Below, piece after piece: positions 7,173-14,138 of a stretch of 31,399 bases of DNA. Position numbers and translations under genes: made by a program. The stretch is from Alistipes sp. (GTDB lineage Bacteria > Bacteroidota > Bacteroidia > Bacteroidales > Rikenellaceae). The stretch is from positions 1 through 31,399 of the forward strand of contig VSOO01000002.1 in the NCBI GenBank assembly GCA_009774895.1, given 5' to 3'. Each line of letters starts with the position of its first letter. The first letter of the stretch is position 1. The notes beneath the pieces were generated by a model that was not told the origin of the DNA, searched no databases, and saw only the letters and a program-made list of their open reading frames with translations.

Positions 7173-8149
7173 GTTATCTGGAAAATGCGAAAACCTATAC
7201 GGGGTCGGACCTCGAAACCATCTTTTTCCGCCCGATGCTGAGCGGACCTTCGGCTCAGGAGCTGGGCGTGAGGGTATTGTACAACATGCCAGTGCCCACC
7301 ACCATTCAGTTGTGGGACGGCAAGCCCGACATCCTCCAGAAATACACGCAGGCAGGATGGTCGGGCGGAAACACCGCGACCAAATACCAGAAGACGATCC
7401 GGCTCAACCGAGTGAAGGCCGAGCTGGGATTCTCCGCCGCGGACTACTTCTCGCTGGTCTACGAGCTGATCGCCGCGCGCGGCGACGTGAACATGGACGA
7501 CCTGACGGGTACCGAGCTGGAGCAGGCCGAGACCACGCTCTTCCGCCGTTCGATCGCCGAGGGAATACGCGCCACGATGTGGGTCGGCGACACGACGGCC
7601 GCGACGGGATACAACACCTTCGACGGCTTCCTGAAGTCGATCAAGTCGCTGGCGGCGGACGACCTGGTGTACACCCACCGCTACTCTGCGGAGTCGCTGG
7701 CCGATCCGGCCGGGACGGTGGCGATCTTCGAGCAGCTGTGGGAGAATGCCGACCCGCGATTGCAGGACCTCAAGGGCGAAGGCAACCTCGCGTTCTTCGT
7801 CACCTCGGACATTTACCACCTTTATGAGAAATACCTCGACGGCCGCGGCACGGAGTCGGCGTACGTCGATGCCATAAACGGCCGCAAGGAGCTGGCGTAC
7901 CACGGCATTCCGGTGGTGGACGTGCGTCTGGGCAGCTACCTCCAGCGCGCGGCGGGGCTCGACAAGTCGTTCGCCGTGCTGACGGACCGCCGCAACCTCG
8001 TGCTGGCGGTCAATACCTCCGATTTCCCCGGAAACGAGGTGCGCATGTGGTACAATCCGGACCAGATGGAGAACCGCCAGCGCGCCGTGTTCATGGCGGG
8101 GTGCGACGTGCTGGACGAACTGCTCGTGACCTACGCATGCAAAAGCTGA
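7169..8149 (+). CDS. Major capsid protein, HK97-like
   Basis: A 326-residue protein with the layout of HK97-fold capsid proteins. An N-terminal arm (about 1-30) is followed by a beta-rich E-loop-like segment. A long helix comes next around ELEQAETTLFRRSIAEGI. The A-domain part holds FVTSDIYHLYEKYLDG, then an INGRKELAYHGIPVVDV stretch, and a final beta segment ends in MAGCDVLDELLVTYA. The 'T...Y..L.....G......I.GipVv' pattern is typical of phage capsid subunits. There is no extra N-terminal scaffold domain. The ClpP-like protease directly upstream and the portal downstream support the assignment. The family subtype is not recognised, and no proteolytic site is obvious. The start ATG 7169 follows an A-rich leader. 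Confidence 0.85.
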   Translation: MSYLENAKTYTGSDLETIFFRPMLSGPSAQELGVRVLYNMPVPTTIQLWDGKPDILQKYTQAGWSGGNTATKYQKTIRLNRVKAELGFSAADYFSLVYELIAARGDVNMDDLTGTELEQAETTLFRRSIAEGIRATMWVGDTTAATGYNTFDGFLKSIKSLAADDLVYTHRYSAESLADPAGTVAIFEQLWENADPRLQDLKGEGNLAFFVTSDIYHLYEKYLDGRGTESAYVDAINGRKELAYHGIPVVDVRLGSYLQRAAGLDKSFAVLTDRRNLVLAVNTSDFPGNEVRMWYNPDQMENRQRAVFMAGCDVLDELLVTYACKS

Positions 8150-8565
8150 GTGCGGTGAAGACGCTCAAGCCCGTGGGCGGCGTGGCGCGCGTGAGGCTGG
8201 TGCCCGTGGGCGGCGAGGGCATAGAGATGCCGCTGGTGGAGGAGCGTTCGTCGTACGACGAGGAGATCCTCTGCGACGACGGGCTGCTCAGGGTCTGTCA
8301 CCGGCTGACCCTCGTGCTGCCCCGCGAGGCGGTCGCCGGGCTGATGCCCTGCGTGGCGAAGCTCGCGACCGAGGGGGCTTCGGCCCTCGTGGTGACGCGG
8401 GCGGGCGAGGAGCTGACCGCGGGCTTTTCGGACACGTTCGAATACGAACAGCCGCTGCGGCTGACCTCCCTGCTGATCCCCTCGGGCGCGCGGCGCGCCG
8501 ACGGCAACCACGCAGTGATGCGGCTGGAGAGCGAGGATACGTCGGCTTACAGAATGGATACCTAA
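8137..8565 (+). CDS. Small phage-like protein between capsid and portal
   Basis: A 142-residue protein of unknown function. Its start ATG at 8137 lies 13 bases inside the end of the capsid gene, so it is coupled to it. It looks beta-rich, with a 'FEYEQPLRLTSLLIPSG' segment near residue 105 and a C-terminal 'MRLESEDTSAYRMDT'. Small proteins in this position are often head decoration, head-tail joining or tail proteins, but I cannot choose among these. No membrane segment or signal peptide. Confidence 0.72.
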   Translation: MQKLSAVKTLKPVGGVARVRLVPVGGEGIEMPLVEERSSYDEEILCDDGLLRVCHRLTLVLPREAVAGLMPCVAKLATEGASALVVTRAGEELTAGFSDTFEYEQPLRLTSLLIPSGARRADGNHAVMRLESEDTSAYRMDT

Positions 8566-8577
8566 AAATCCGGGACC

Positions 8578-8617
8578 GTGCGGTCCGCCGCCCTTCTGCG
8601 CGGGGCGGCGTCCGCAC
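8578..8617 (+). terminator. Strong hairpin before the portal gene
   Basis: Stem GTGCGG (8578-8583) pairs with CCGCAC (8612-8617), and inside it CGCCGCCC pairs with GGGGCGGCG around an 8-base loop. No T-run follows. It sits between the capsid/8137 pair and the portal, where a partial terminator or RNA-processing stem could lower portal synthesis relative to capsid. Confidence 0.5.
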
Positions 8618-8641
8618 GGAAACGACCGAAAACAACGGAAT

Positions 8642-9862
8642 ATGCGAAAAGACAAAATACGGAGGACGGCGTTGTGCCGCAACCGGACGGAGTCCTGCCT
8701 CACGACCCGGGCGGGGCGTGTGGAGAGCGACCGCTTCTGGCGGTGGGGCGACGACAACCTTTTTCCCGCGGCGCTGGCCCTCATGTCGCGCCGATCGACC
8801 ACCCACCGGCGCATCATCAACGACAAGGCCGACTACATATCGGGCAAGGGCGTGGTGTGCGACGAGAACGAACCCCTGCTCGGCGCCTTCGCGGCCCGCG
8901 TGAACGGCCGGGGCGAAACGATGCGGCAGGTGCTGAACCGCCTCGCATTCGACAAGGCGCTGTTCGGCAACGCCTTTCTCGAAGTGGTGACCGACGAGCG
9001 GCGGACCTTCCTGTCGCTCTACCACCAGGATGCGTCGCGCTGCCGCGTGGCCCGCGACTCGCAGCACGTGCTGCTGCACCACGACTGGGCGGCCTTCAAT
9101 CCGGCCGAGGCGCGGGTGCTGCCCCTGTGGCCCCTCACCGAGCGGCAGGAGGACGGCACGGTGCGCTCGATGGTGCACTACAAGGACTACGAACCCATGT
9201 TCGAACACTACGGCGTGCCGCCCTACATCGCGGGATTCAACGTGTCGGCCATCGCCTACAAGACCGACCGCTGGAACATCTCGCGGCTGGACAACTCGTT
9301 TCAGCTCTCGGGCGTCATGATGCTCGACAGCACCGCCGACAGCGAGGAGCAGGCCGAGCGGATCATCCGCGCCGCCGAGCAGAAGTTCGCGGGCAACCCC
9401 GGGCAGGTCATGTTCGTGCTGAAGGAGGGGAGCGCCGACGACAACTCGCGCTTCATACCCATCGCCTCGCAGAACGAGGGCGACTGGAAGACGCTCCACG
9501 ACCAGGCCGTGTCGGACATCGTGGTGGCGCACTCGTGGTTCCGCACGCTCAGCGGACTCGAATACGGGGGCGGATTCAGCGCCGAGCGGATCCTCCACGA
9601 GTACGAGGTGGCGCTCAACACGGTGATTCTGGGCGAGCAGGCCGAACTGCTGGAGCCCATACGGCGCGTGATCGGGGCCGTGCTGGGGTGCGACGCCTCG
9701 TCGCTCGAAATCGTCAATCGGCCGCCGACCCGGTCGAAGCCCGTTTACATGAGGGTGTGGGAGGCGCGCAAGGCCGACGGACTGGATTACGATCCGCAGG
9801 ACGAGAGGCAGCAGGCCTTTCTGTCGGAAATCACGAAGTACAACGTCCGCAGCATCGGGTAG
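8642..9862 (+). CDS. Phage portal protein
   Basis: A 406-residue portal-like protein, the ring through which DNA enters and leaves phage heads. Recognisable points: an opening 'WGDDNLFPAAL' with Ser/Arg 'RRIINDKADYISGKG', then a helical section 'LNRLAFDKALFGNAFLEVV' (a conserved portal segment meaning a polar-to-hydrophobic helix), 'LYHQDASRCRVARDS' and a long C-terminal helical crown. In the phage portal family the order 'N..Pl....i..k..fi.G.g......A.d....Gn.f..v' is typical and is matched. The ATG at 8642 is preceded by an A-rich stretch. The protein is separated from the previous gene by 76 bases containing a strong hairpin, unlike the other junctions. Confidence 0.85.
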   Translation: MRKDKIRRTALCRNRTESCLTTRAGRVESDRFWRWGDDNLFPAALALMSRRSTTHRRIINDKADYISGKGVVCDENEPLLGAFAARVNGRGETMRQVLNRLAFDKALFGNAFLEVVTDERRTFLSLYHQDASRCRVARDSQHVLLHHDWAAFNPAEARVLPLWPLTERQEDGTVRSMVHYKDYEPMFEHYGVPPYIAGFNVSAIAYKTDRWNISRLDNSFQLSGVMMLDSTADSEEQAERIIRAAEQKFAGNPGQVMFVLKEGSADDNSRFIPIASQNEGDWKTLHDQAVSDIVVAHSWFRTLSGLEYGGGFSAERILHEYEVALNTVILGEQAELLEPIRRVIGAVLGCDASSLEIVNRPPTRSKPVYMRVWEARKADGLDYDPQDERQQAFLSEITKYNVRSIG

Positions 9863-9866
9863 CCCG

Positions 9867-9924
9867 CTCCGCAAGACCGTGCCCGGACGGGGTTGCGGCC
9901 GGGGGCGCGCGACGGTGCGCGGAG
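9867..9924 (+). other. Hairpin between portal and connector genes
   Basis: CTCCGC (9867-9872) pairs with GCGGAG (9919-9924), enclosing GC-rich sequence with further pairing potential. It is followed on the plus strand by an A-run rather than a T-run, so it is not a canonical terminator. An RNA-processing or stabilising stem is possible. Confidence 0.3.
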
Positions 9925-9939
9925 AAAAAAGATTCGACT

Positions 9940-10407
9940 ATGAAAACACTGATTACACCGGAGCAGGTCGTGGCGCTTGCGTACGCCGACGGCGAGTACC
10001 TGCCTCCGGAGCAGATTACCGGGGCCGACATCGCGGCCGCGGAGGAGCGGCGCATCGTGCCCGTGGTGGGGCGCGGACTCTACGGGCGGCTGCTCGGCGG
10101 CGCATATGCCGAGTTCGTGGAGGAGTACCTCGCGGCGCCGCTGGCCGTATACGTGCGGCTTGCGGTGCAGCCGCTGTTCGACGTGCGCACGGGCCCCTGC
10201 GGCAGCGTGTCGCTGCGTGCGGAGGGCTACGAGCCGGCGGACGGGGAGCGGCTGCGCGAGCTGCGCCGGGCCCTGCACGTGAAGGCGCGGTCGCTGATGC
10301 TCCGGGCCTCGGCGCGGCTCGACGGGGGCGGATTTCCCGAATACGATCCGCGGCAGAACATCCTTAAACGTTGTCGCACCGATGGAGGCTTTGTACAGGT
10401 GGGTTAG
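9940..10407 (+). CDS. Head-tail connector/adaptor-like phage protein
   Basis: A 155-residue, mostly helical protein with no membrane segment. It opens with an acidic helix ('LITPEQVVALAYADGEYLPPEQITGADIAAAEERRIVPVVGRGLYGRLL'), recalling head-completion and head-tail adaptor proteins, which often start with 'lit.ee....'. The position right after the portal is where such adaptors are encoded. Family assignment is by pattern and place, not by a sure motif. The last 26 bases overlap the holin gene in another frame. Start ATG 9940 follows an A-rich tract and is 77 bases after the portal stop. Confidence 0.72.
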   Translation: MKTLITPEQVVALAYADGEYLPPEQITGADIAAAEERRIVPVVGRGLYGRLLGGAYAEFVEEYLAAPLAVYVRLAVQPLFDVRTGPCGSVSLRAEGYEPADGERLRELRRALHVKARSLMLRASARLDGGGFPEYDPRQNILKRCRTDGGFVQVG

Positions 10408-10807
10408 CGGGCTGGCCGCCGCCGGAGCGGCGCTGCTGGCCCCGGCGGCGCCGCTGGTGGTGTGCGCCGTGCTCTTCATCGGGGTGGATTTCGTGACCGG
10501 AACCGCCGCGGACTATGCCGCGGCGCGGCGCGCGGGGCTGCCGTGGCGCTTCGAGAGCCGCAAGGCGTGGCGCACGGTGGTCAAGCTGGCGCTGGCGGTG
10601 ACGGCCGTGGGCATGTCGTGGCTCCTCGACGCCTGCCTGCTCGGATTCATGCAGCTGCGGCTGGCGCGGGTCTTCACGGGGTTTCTGTGCGGCGTGGAGT
10701 TCTGGTCGTTCCTTGAGAACGCCGCCCGGCTCTCCGGAGCGCCGCTGTTCCGGTGGTTGCAGCGCTTCGTCGGACACAGGCTGGGAAAGGAGGCGGAGCA
10801 TGAGTAG
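10382..10807 (+). CDS. Phage holin
   Basis: A 141-residue membrane protein with about three helices (residues about 20-40, 64-84 and 95-115). Between the first two lies the 'VDFVTGTAADY' then 'ESRKAWRTVVKLAL' pattern typical of the phage holin 4 (toxin-secretion/lysis) family, in which a 'D..tG' and a basic 'SRKa.r' follow the first helix. Holins make holes in the inner membrane so that endolysin can reach the wall. It begins inside the connector gene and overlaps the lytic enzyme by eight bases, forming a lysis cassette. The C-terminus is basic and acidic mixed (HRLGKEAEHE). Confidence 0.85.
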   Translation: MEALYRWVSGLAAAGAALLAPAAPLVVCAVLFIGVDFVTGTAADYAAARRAGLPWRFESRKAWRTVVKLALAVTAVGMSWLLDACLLGFMQLRLARVFTGFLCGVEFWSFLENAARLSGAPLFRWLQRFVGHRLGKEAEHE

Positions 10808-11366
10808 GGGCCTCGACAACCGCAATCCGGGAAACATCCGGCGTTCGCGGGTGCGTTACAAGGGCGAGGTGCACCCCTCGTCCGACCCGGAATTCAAGCA
10901 GTTCCGGAGCCTCGAATGGGGCTACCGGGCCGTGTTCGTCGTGCTGCACACCTACCGTGTGCGGCACGGGCTGCGCAGCGTGGCGCAGATGATCGCCCGC
11001 TGGGCGCCGCCGACGGAGAACCGCACCGACCTCTATGTGCGTTTCGTGGCCGGGGCGTGCGGCGTGGCGGAGGACGAGGTGCTCGACACGCTCGACGGCG
11101 GCACGATGATCCCCCTGGTGTGCGCCGTGTCGCGCATGGAAAACGGCGTGGCGGCCGATGCCGCGGCCGTGCTGCGCGGCTGGGAGCTCTTCGCGGAGGA
11201 TTACGGCGGGAGCCGGACGGCCGCGGAAACGCCCTCCGCGCATGTGCGGAGCCCCGGAGGCATTCCGGCGCATGCCGCGCGAAAAGCCTCCCGCAGGGGC
11301 GGGCCGCAGTGCCGGACGGCGCCGGTGCGAACTCCCGGCGCCGGAACCCGAAGTGGGACGGAATAG
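10800..11366 (+). CDS. P5-like phage lytic/structural protein
   Basis: A 188-residue protein, often annotated 'structural protein P5' in Bacteroidales. It begins 'LDNRNPGNIRRS' (NPGNIR at 9-14). It then has 'WGYRAVFVVLHTY' and 'MIARWAPPTENRTDLYVRFV' segments with a muramidase-like look. P5 of phage phi6 is a wall-lysing enzyme, so this is a candidate endolysin or virion lysin partnered with the overlapping holin. The start ATG 10800 is inside the holin end; upstream in-frame ATG 10713 would lie well within the holin and is rejected. Residues after about 138 (from 'SRTAAETPS') are Arg/Pro/Gly-rich and low complexity, unlike a folded domain, and may be a drifted tail. It ends the phage-like cassette. 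Confidence 0.82.
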   Translation: MSRGLDNRNPGNIRRSRVRYKGEVHPSSDPEFKQFRSLEWGYRAVFVVLHTYRVRHGLRSVAQMIARWAPPTENRTDLYVRFVAGACGVAEDEVLDTLDGGTMIPLVCAVSRMENGVAADAAAVLRGWELFAEDYGGSRTAAETPSAHVRSPGGIPAHAARKASRRGGPQCRTAPVRTPGAGTRSGTE

Positions 11367-11410
11367 CACGAAAAGTCGCGGAACGATGGGGTGCGTACGC
11401 GCTTTTCCGC

Positions 11411-11418
11411 TATCTTTG
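11411..11418 (+). promoter_or_regulatory. -7 element at comEC start
   Basis: TATCTTTG, six bases before ATG 11424. A transcript started the usual distance downstream would be nearly leaderless. The upstream TTTG element is not clear. Confidence 0.5.
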
Positions 11419-11423
11419 CGGGT

Positions 11424-12872
11424 ATGAACGCCTCCCTGCTCCGCTCACGTATCGAACGTCTGCCCATGCTGCGGGCCCTGCTGCCTTTCGTGGCGGGAAT
11501 CGTGGCGGCGGAGTATTATCTGCTGCCCTCCGCATTCGTGTGGGCGGGTTTCGCGGTATCGGGAGCAATTGCCATTGCGGGGCGGTCGTCGCTGTGTGCG
11601 GCGGCCGCCCTGTGCTGTTTCGGGTGGGGCGCGGCGCAGTGGAATGCGCCCGCGGAGGACGACGTGCCGCGCGGCGTGCGCACGGTCTTCGCCCTTGCGG
11701 CGGAGGGCGCCGGCGAGGGGCGGATCACGGCCTGGCGCGACGATGACGGGCAGTGGCGCGAAGCCGACGTGCGGGTGGTGCTGCGCGGCGATTCGACGCT
11801 CGCGCCGCAGCCGGGCGAGCGCTACGTGGTGCGGACCCGGCTGTACGGGCTGCACGCGGGGAGTTCGTACGGCCGTCTGATGCGGTCGCGCGGTTTCGGC
11901 GGCCGGGTATACCTCTCGGAGCGGCAGGTGCTCTGGCGCCGGACGCCGCAGCCGGCCGGACTGCATGCCGCGGCGGCGGAACGCATGCGCCGCCTGGGGC
12001 TCACCGGGCGCACGCACGCCCTCTGTGCGGCGATGGCTGCGGGCGACCGCAGCGGACTGACCGCCCCGATGCGCGGGCTGTTCGCCCGCAGCGGCGCTTC
12101 GCACCTGCTGGCCGTGTCGGGCCTCCACGCGGGAATCGTCTTCATGCTGGCGAACCTGCTGCTCCGCTGGCTCGTGCTGCTGCGGCGCGGACACCTCCTG
12201 CGCAACGGTCTCGTGGTCGCGCTCGTGTGGTTCTACGCCGCCGTCACGGGTTTCTCGCCCAGCGTGGTGCGGGCGGCCCTGATGTGCTCGGCGCTCCAGT
12301 TCGCGCTGGCCTCGGGGTCGCTCTATGCGGGCGGAAACGCCCTCGCGGCAGCGGCTTTCGCGATGCTGGCGTGTCGGCCCGCGGCGCTGTACGACATCGG
12401 ATTCCAGCTCTCGTTCCTCTCCGTGACGGCCATCCTGGCGTGGGGCGTGCCGTTGTGCCGCAGGCTGCGCACGGGACGGAGGGCGATCGACGTGCCGGTG
12501 GCCGCGGCGGTGGTGAGTGCGGTGGCGACCGTCGCCACCGCGCCCCTTGCGGCCCACACGTTCGGCACGGTGTCGTTCGCGGCCGTGGCGGTGAACGCCG
12601 TGGCCGTGCCCCTCGCCACGGTCGTCGTGGGAACGGGGGTGCTGTGGCTGGCTGTGCCCCTGCCGTGGGCGGCATACGTGCTGCGGCCGGCGGCCGAAGC
12701 GGCGGCCTCGGCGCTGCTGTGGATCGTGGAACGCACGGCCGCACTTCCGTGGGCCGCGGCCCGGTGGTGTCCCGACGCGGGGACGGTGGCGGCCATTTAC
12801 CTCGGATTCCTGATCGCGACCCTGCTTGCGGGGTGTCGCGAACGGAAAAAAACGGTATCTTTGCGTCCGTGA
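11424..12872 (+). CDS. comEC: ComEC/Rec2-type competence membrane protein, short form
   Basis: Polytopic inner-membrane protein that in competent bacteria forms the channel for transforming single-stranded DNA. It has 482 residues. N-terminal helices and an OB-like outside domain (about 80-150) come first. Then follows the competence core with 'LLAVSGLHAGIVFMLANLLL' and 'TGFSPSVVRAALMC', both family hallmarks, and more helices to the end. The C-terminal metallo-beta-lactamase domain is absent, as in other Bacteroidetes versions. I chose ATG 11424 since it lies just behind a -7 element; the frame could begin 33 bases earlier at 11391, but that overlaps the promoter. It starts 57 bases after the phage-like cassette. 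Actual competence is unproven. Confidence 0.86.
   Translation: MNASLLRSRIERLPMLRALLPFVAGIVAAEYYLLPSAFVWAGFAVSGAIAIAGRSSLCAAAALCCFGWGAAQWNAPAEDDVPRGVRTVFALAAEGAGEGRITAWRDDDGQWREADVRVVLRGDSTLAPQPGERYVVRTRLYGLHAGSSYGRLMRSRGFGGRVYLSERQVLWRRTPQPAGLHAAAAERMRRLGLTGRTHALCAAMAAGDRSGLTAPMRGLFARSGASHLLAVSGLHAGIVFMLANLLLRWLVLLRRGHLLRNGLVVALVWFYAAVTGFSPSVVRAALMCSALQFALASGSLYAGGNALAAAAFAMLACRPAALYDIGFQLSFLSVTAILAWGVPLCRRLRTGRRAIDVPVAAAVVSAVATVATAPLAAHTFGTVSFAAVAVNAVAVPLATVVVGTGVLWLAVPLPWAAYVLRPAAEAAASALLWIVERTAALPWAAARWCPDAGTVAAIYLGFLIATLLAGCRERKKTVSLRP
12856..12863 (+). promoter_or_regulatory. -7 element at the methylase start
   Basis: TATCTTTG lies inside the end of comEC, nine bases before ATG 12872. 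Together with comEC it suggests repeated near-leaderless starts here, though no good TTTG upstream element at the right distance is seen. Confidence 0.45.
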
Positions 12873-14020
12873 TGGACACTGAAGCATACGAGCTGCTCCG
12901 CACGCCCGAACTCGTGCGTGCCGTGGAGGAGGCGCTCGGGCGCGACCCCCTGGAGGTGGCGCTCGACAAACGCGTGCCCCATGCGGCGCTCGTGGCCACG
13001 CAGGTGAAATACCTGGGGCGGGCCGCGGCGAAGCTGCCGTCATACCGTGCGGCGCGCTGCATCCTGCCGCCCCGCGCCTTCGAGCAGGCGTCGAGCGAGG
13101 CGTGTGCCGCGCACAAGCGCATCGGGGGCGATGCGGTGCTCGACCTCACGTGCGGCCTCGGGGTCGATGCCTTCGCGCTGTCGCGCCGCTTCGGCCGCGT
13201 GGTGACGCTGGAGCGCGATCCGCTCCTGGCCCGCATTGCCCGCGACAACTTCGCGCGGCTGGGCGTGACGAACGTGGAGGTGGTGTGCGCCTCGGCCGAG
13301 GAGTACCTGGCCCGCACCGGCGAGCGGTTCGACTGGGTGTATGCCGATCCGGACCGGCGCGATGCCGCGGGCCGCAAGCAGGTGCGCCTCGAAGCCTGCT
13401 CGCCCGACATCGTGGCGCTGATGCCCGCGGTGCGGCGCGTCGCCGGGCGGCTGTGCCTGAAGAACTCGCCGCTCTTCGATGTGGATGCGGCCTTTGCGCT
13501 CTTCGGAGGCTGCGAGACGGAGGTGGTGTCGCTGGGAGGCGAATGCAAGGAGGTAATGGTCTATGCCGACGGCCGCGAGCCCCGCATCACGGCCACGGCG
13601 CTCGGACTGGGGAGCTTCGGCCTGTCGCGGTGCGAGGCCGTGAATGCCCCCTGCACGGAGCCTTTCGAGCCCGGACGCTACGGATGGCTCGTGGTGCCCG
13701 ACGTGGCGTTGCAGAAGGCGCGGCTCGCATGCGCCGCCCTGCGCGGCCGGGCCGACCTGTGGAGCAACGAGGGCTACGGATTCGCTGCGAGCGACCCGGG
13801 GGCCGTGCTTGGCAGGGTTTTGGCGATCGAAAGCATCGAACCCTACGATCCGAAGGCCCTGCGCCGCACGATGCGGGGAGAGCGGGCCGAGCTGATGAAG
13901 CGCGACTTCCCCCTCGCTACGGCACGCATCGCGGCCGACACGGGGATCCGCGAGGGCGGCGGCGTGCGCCTGGCTTTCACGCGCATCGGAGGCAGGCTGT
14001 GGACCGTGCGGTTGCGGTGA
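12872..14020 (+). CDS. PG_1098-like SAM-dependent methyltransferase
   Basis: A 382-residue class I SAM methyltransferase of a Bacteroidetes family with a THUMP-like C-terminal domain (PG_1098 of Porphyromonas gingivalis is a structural relative by recollection). An N-terminal helical domain (about 1-80) is followed by the SAM site 'VLDLTCGLGVDAFALS' (about 89-104) and acidic 'VTLERDP' (about 110-116). The catalytic loop 'YADPDRRD' (about 151-158) stands where other families have D/N-PP-Y/R. The residual C-terminal half is beta-rich and probably binds RNA. The substrate is unknown; rRNA or tRNA is likely from the fold. Start ATG 12872 overlaps the comEC stop by one base (TGATG). Confidence 0.82.
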   Translation: MDTEAYELLRTPELVRAVEEALGRDPLEVALDKRVPHAALVATQVKYLGRAAAKLPSYRAARCILPPRAFEQASSEACAAHKRIGGDAVLDLTCGLGVDAFALSRRFGRVVTLERDPLLARIARDNFARLGVTNVEVVCASAEEYLARTGERFDWVYADPDRRDAAGRKQVRLEACSPDIVALMPAVRRVAGRLCLKNSPLFDVDAAFALFGGCETEVVSLGGECKEVMVYADGREPRITATALGLGSFGLSRCEAVNAPCTEPFEPGRYGWLVVPDVALQKARLACAALRGRADLWSNEGYGFAASDPGAVLGRVLAIESIEPYDPKALRRTMRGERAELMKRDFPLATARIAADTGIREGGGVRLAFTRIGGRLWTVRLR

Positions 14021-14035
14021 CCGGCGCGGAGCGCC

Positions 14036-14078
14036 CGTCCGCGGTGCGGGCCGGAGCCGCCTGCGGCGCACCCGGACG
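14036..14078 (+). terminator. Hairpin after the methylase
   Basis: CGTCC (14036-14040) pairs with GGACG (14074-14078) and GGTGC with GCACC inside, around a GC-rich loop. No T-run follows. It may be a partial terminator in the 118-base gap before yihY. Confidence 0.35.
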
Positions 14079-14138
14079 GAAGCGGCCCTCGCGGGGACGA
14101 AGGCCCGATCATGCGCCGCACATGCGGCGAACGAGGAT

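Noticed and set aside
5843..7903. Minus-strand frame of 686 residues across HTH, protease and capsid genes
   Set aside because: Low-complexity product and crossing of three well-supported genes; shadow.
2060..11420. Attachment sites (attL/attR) around the cassette
   Set aside because: I compared the left leader with the 11367-11423 sequence by eye and saw no direct repeat; no tRNA and no integrase are present.
11445..13043. Minus-strand frame of 532 residues opposite comEC
   Set aside because: Same reason: His/Arg/Pro-rich product with no motif.
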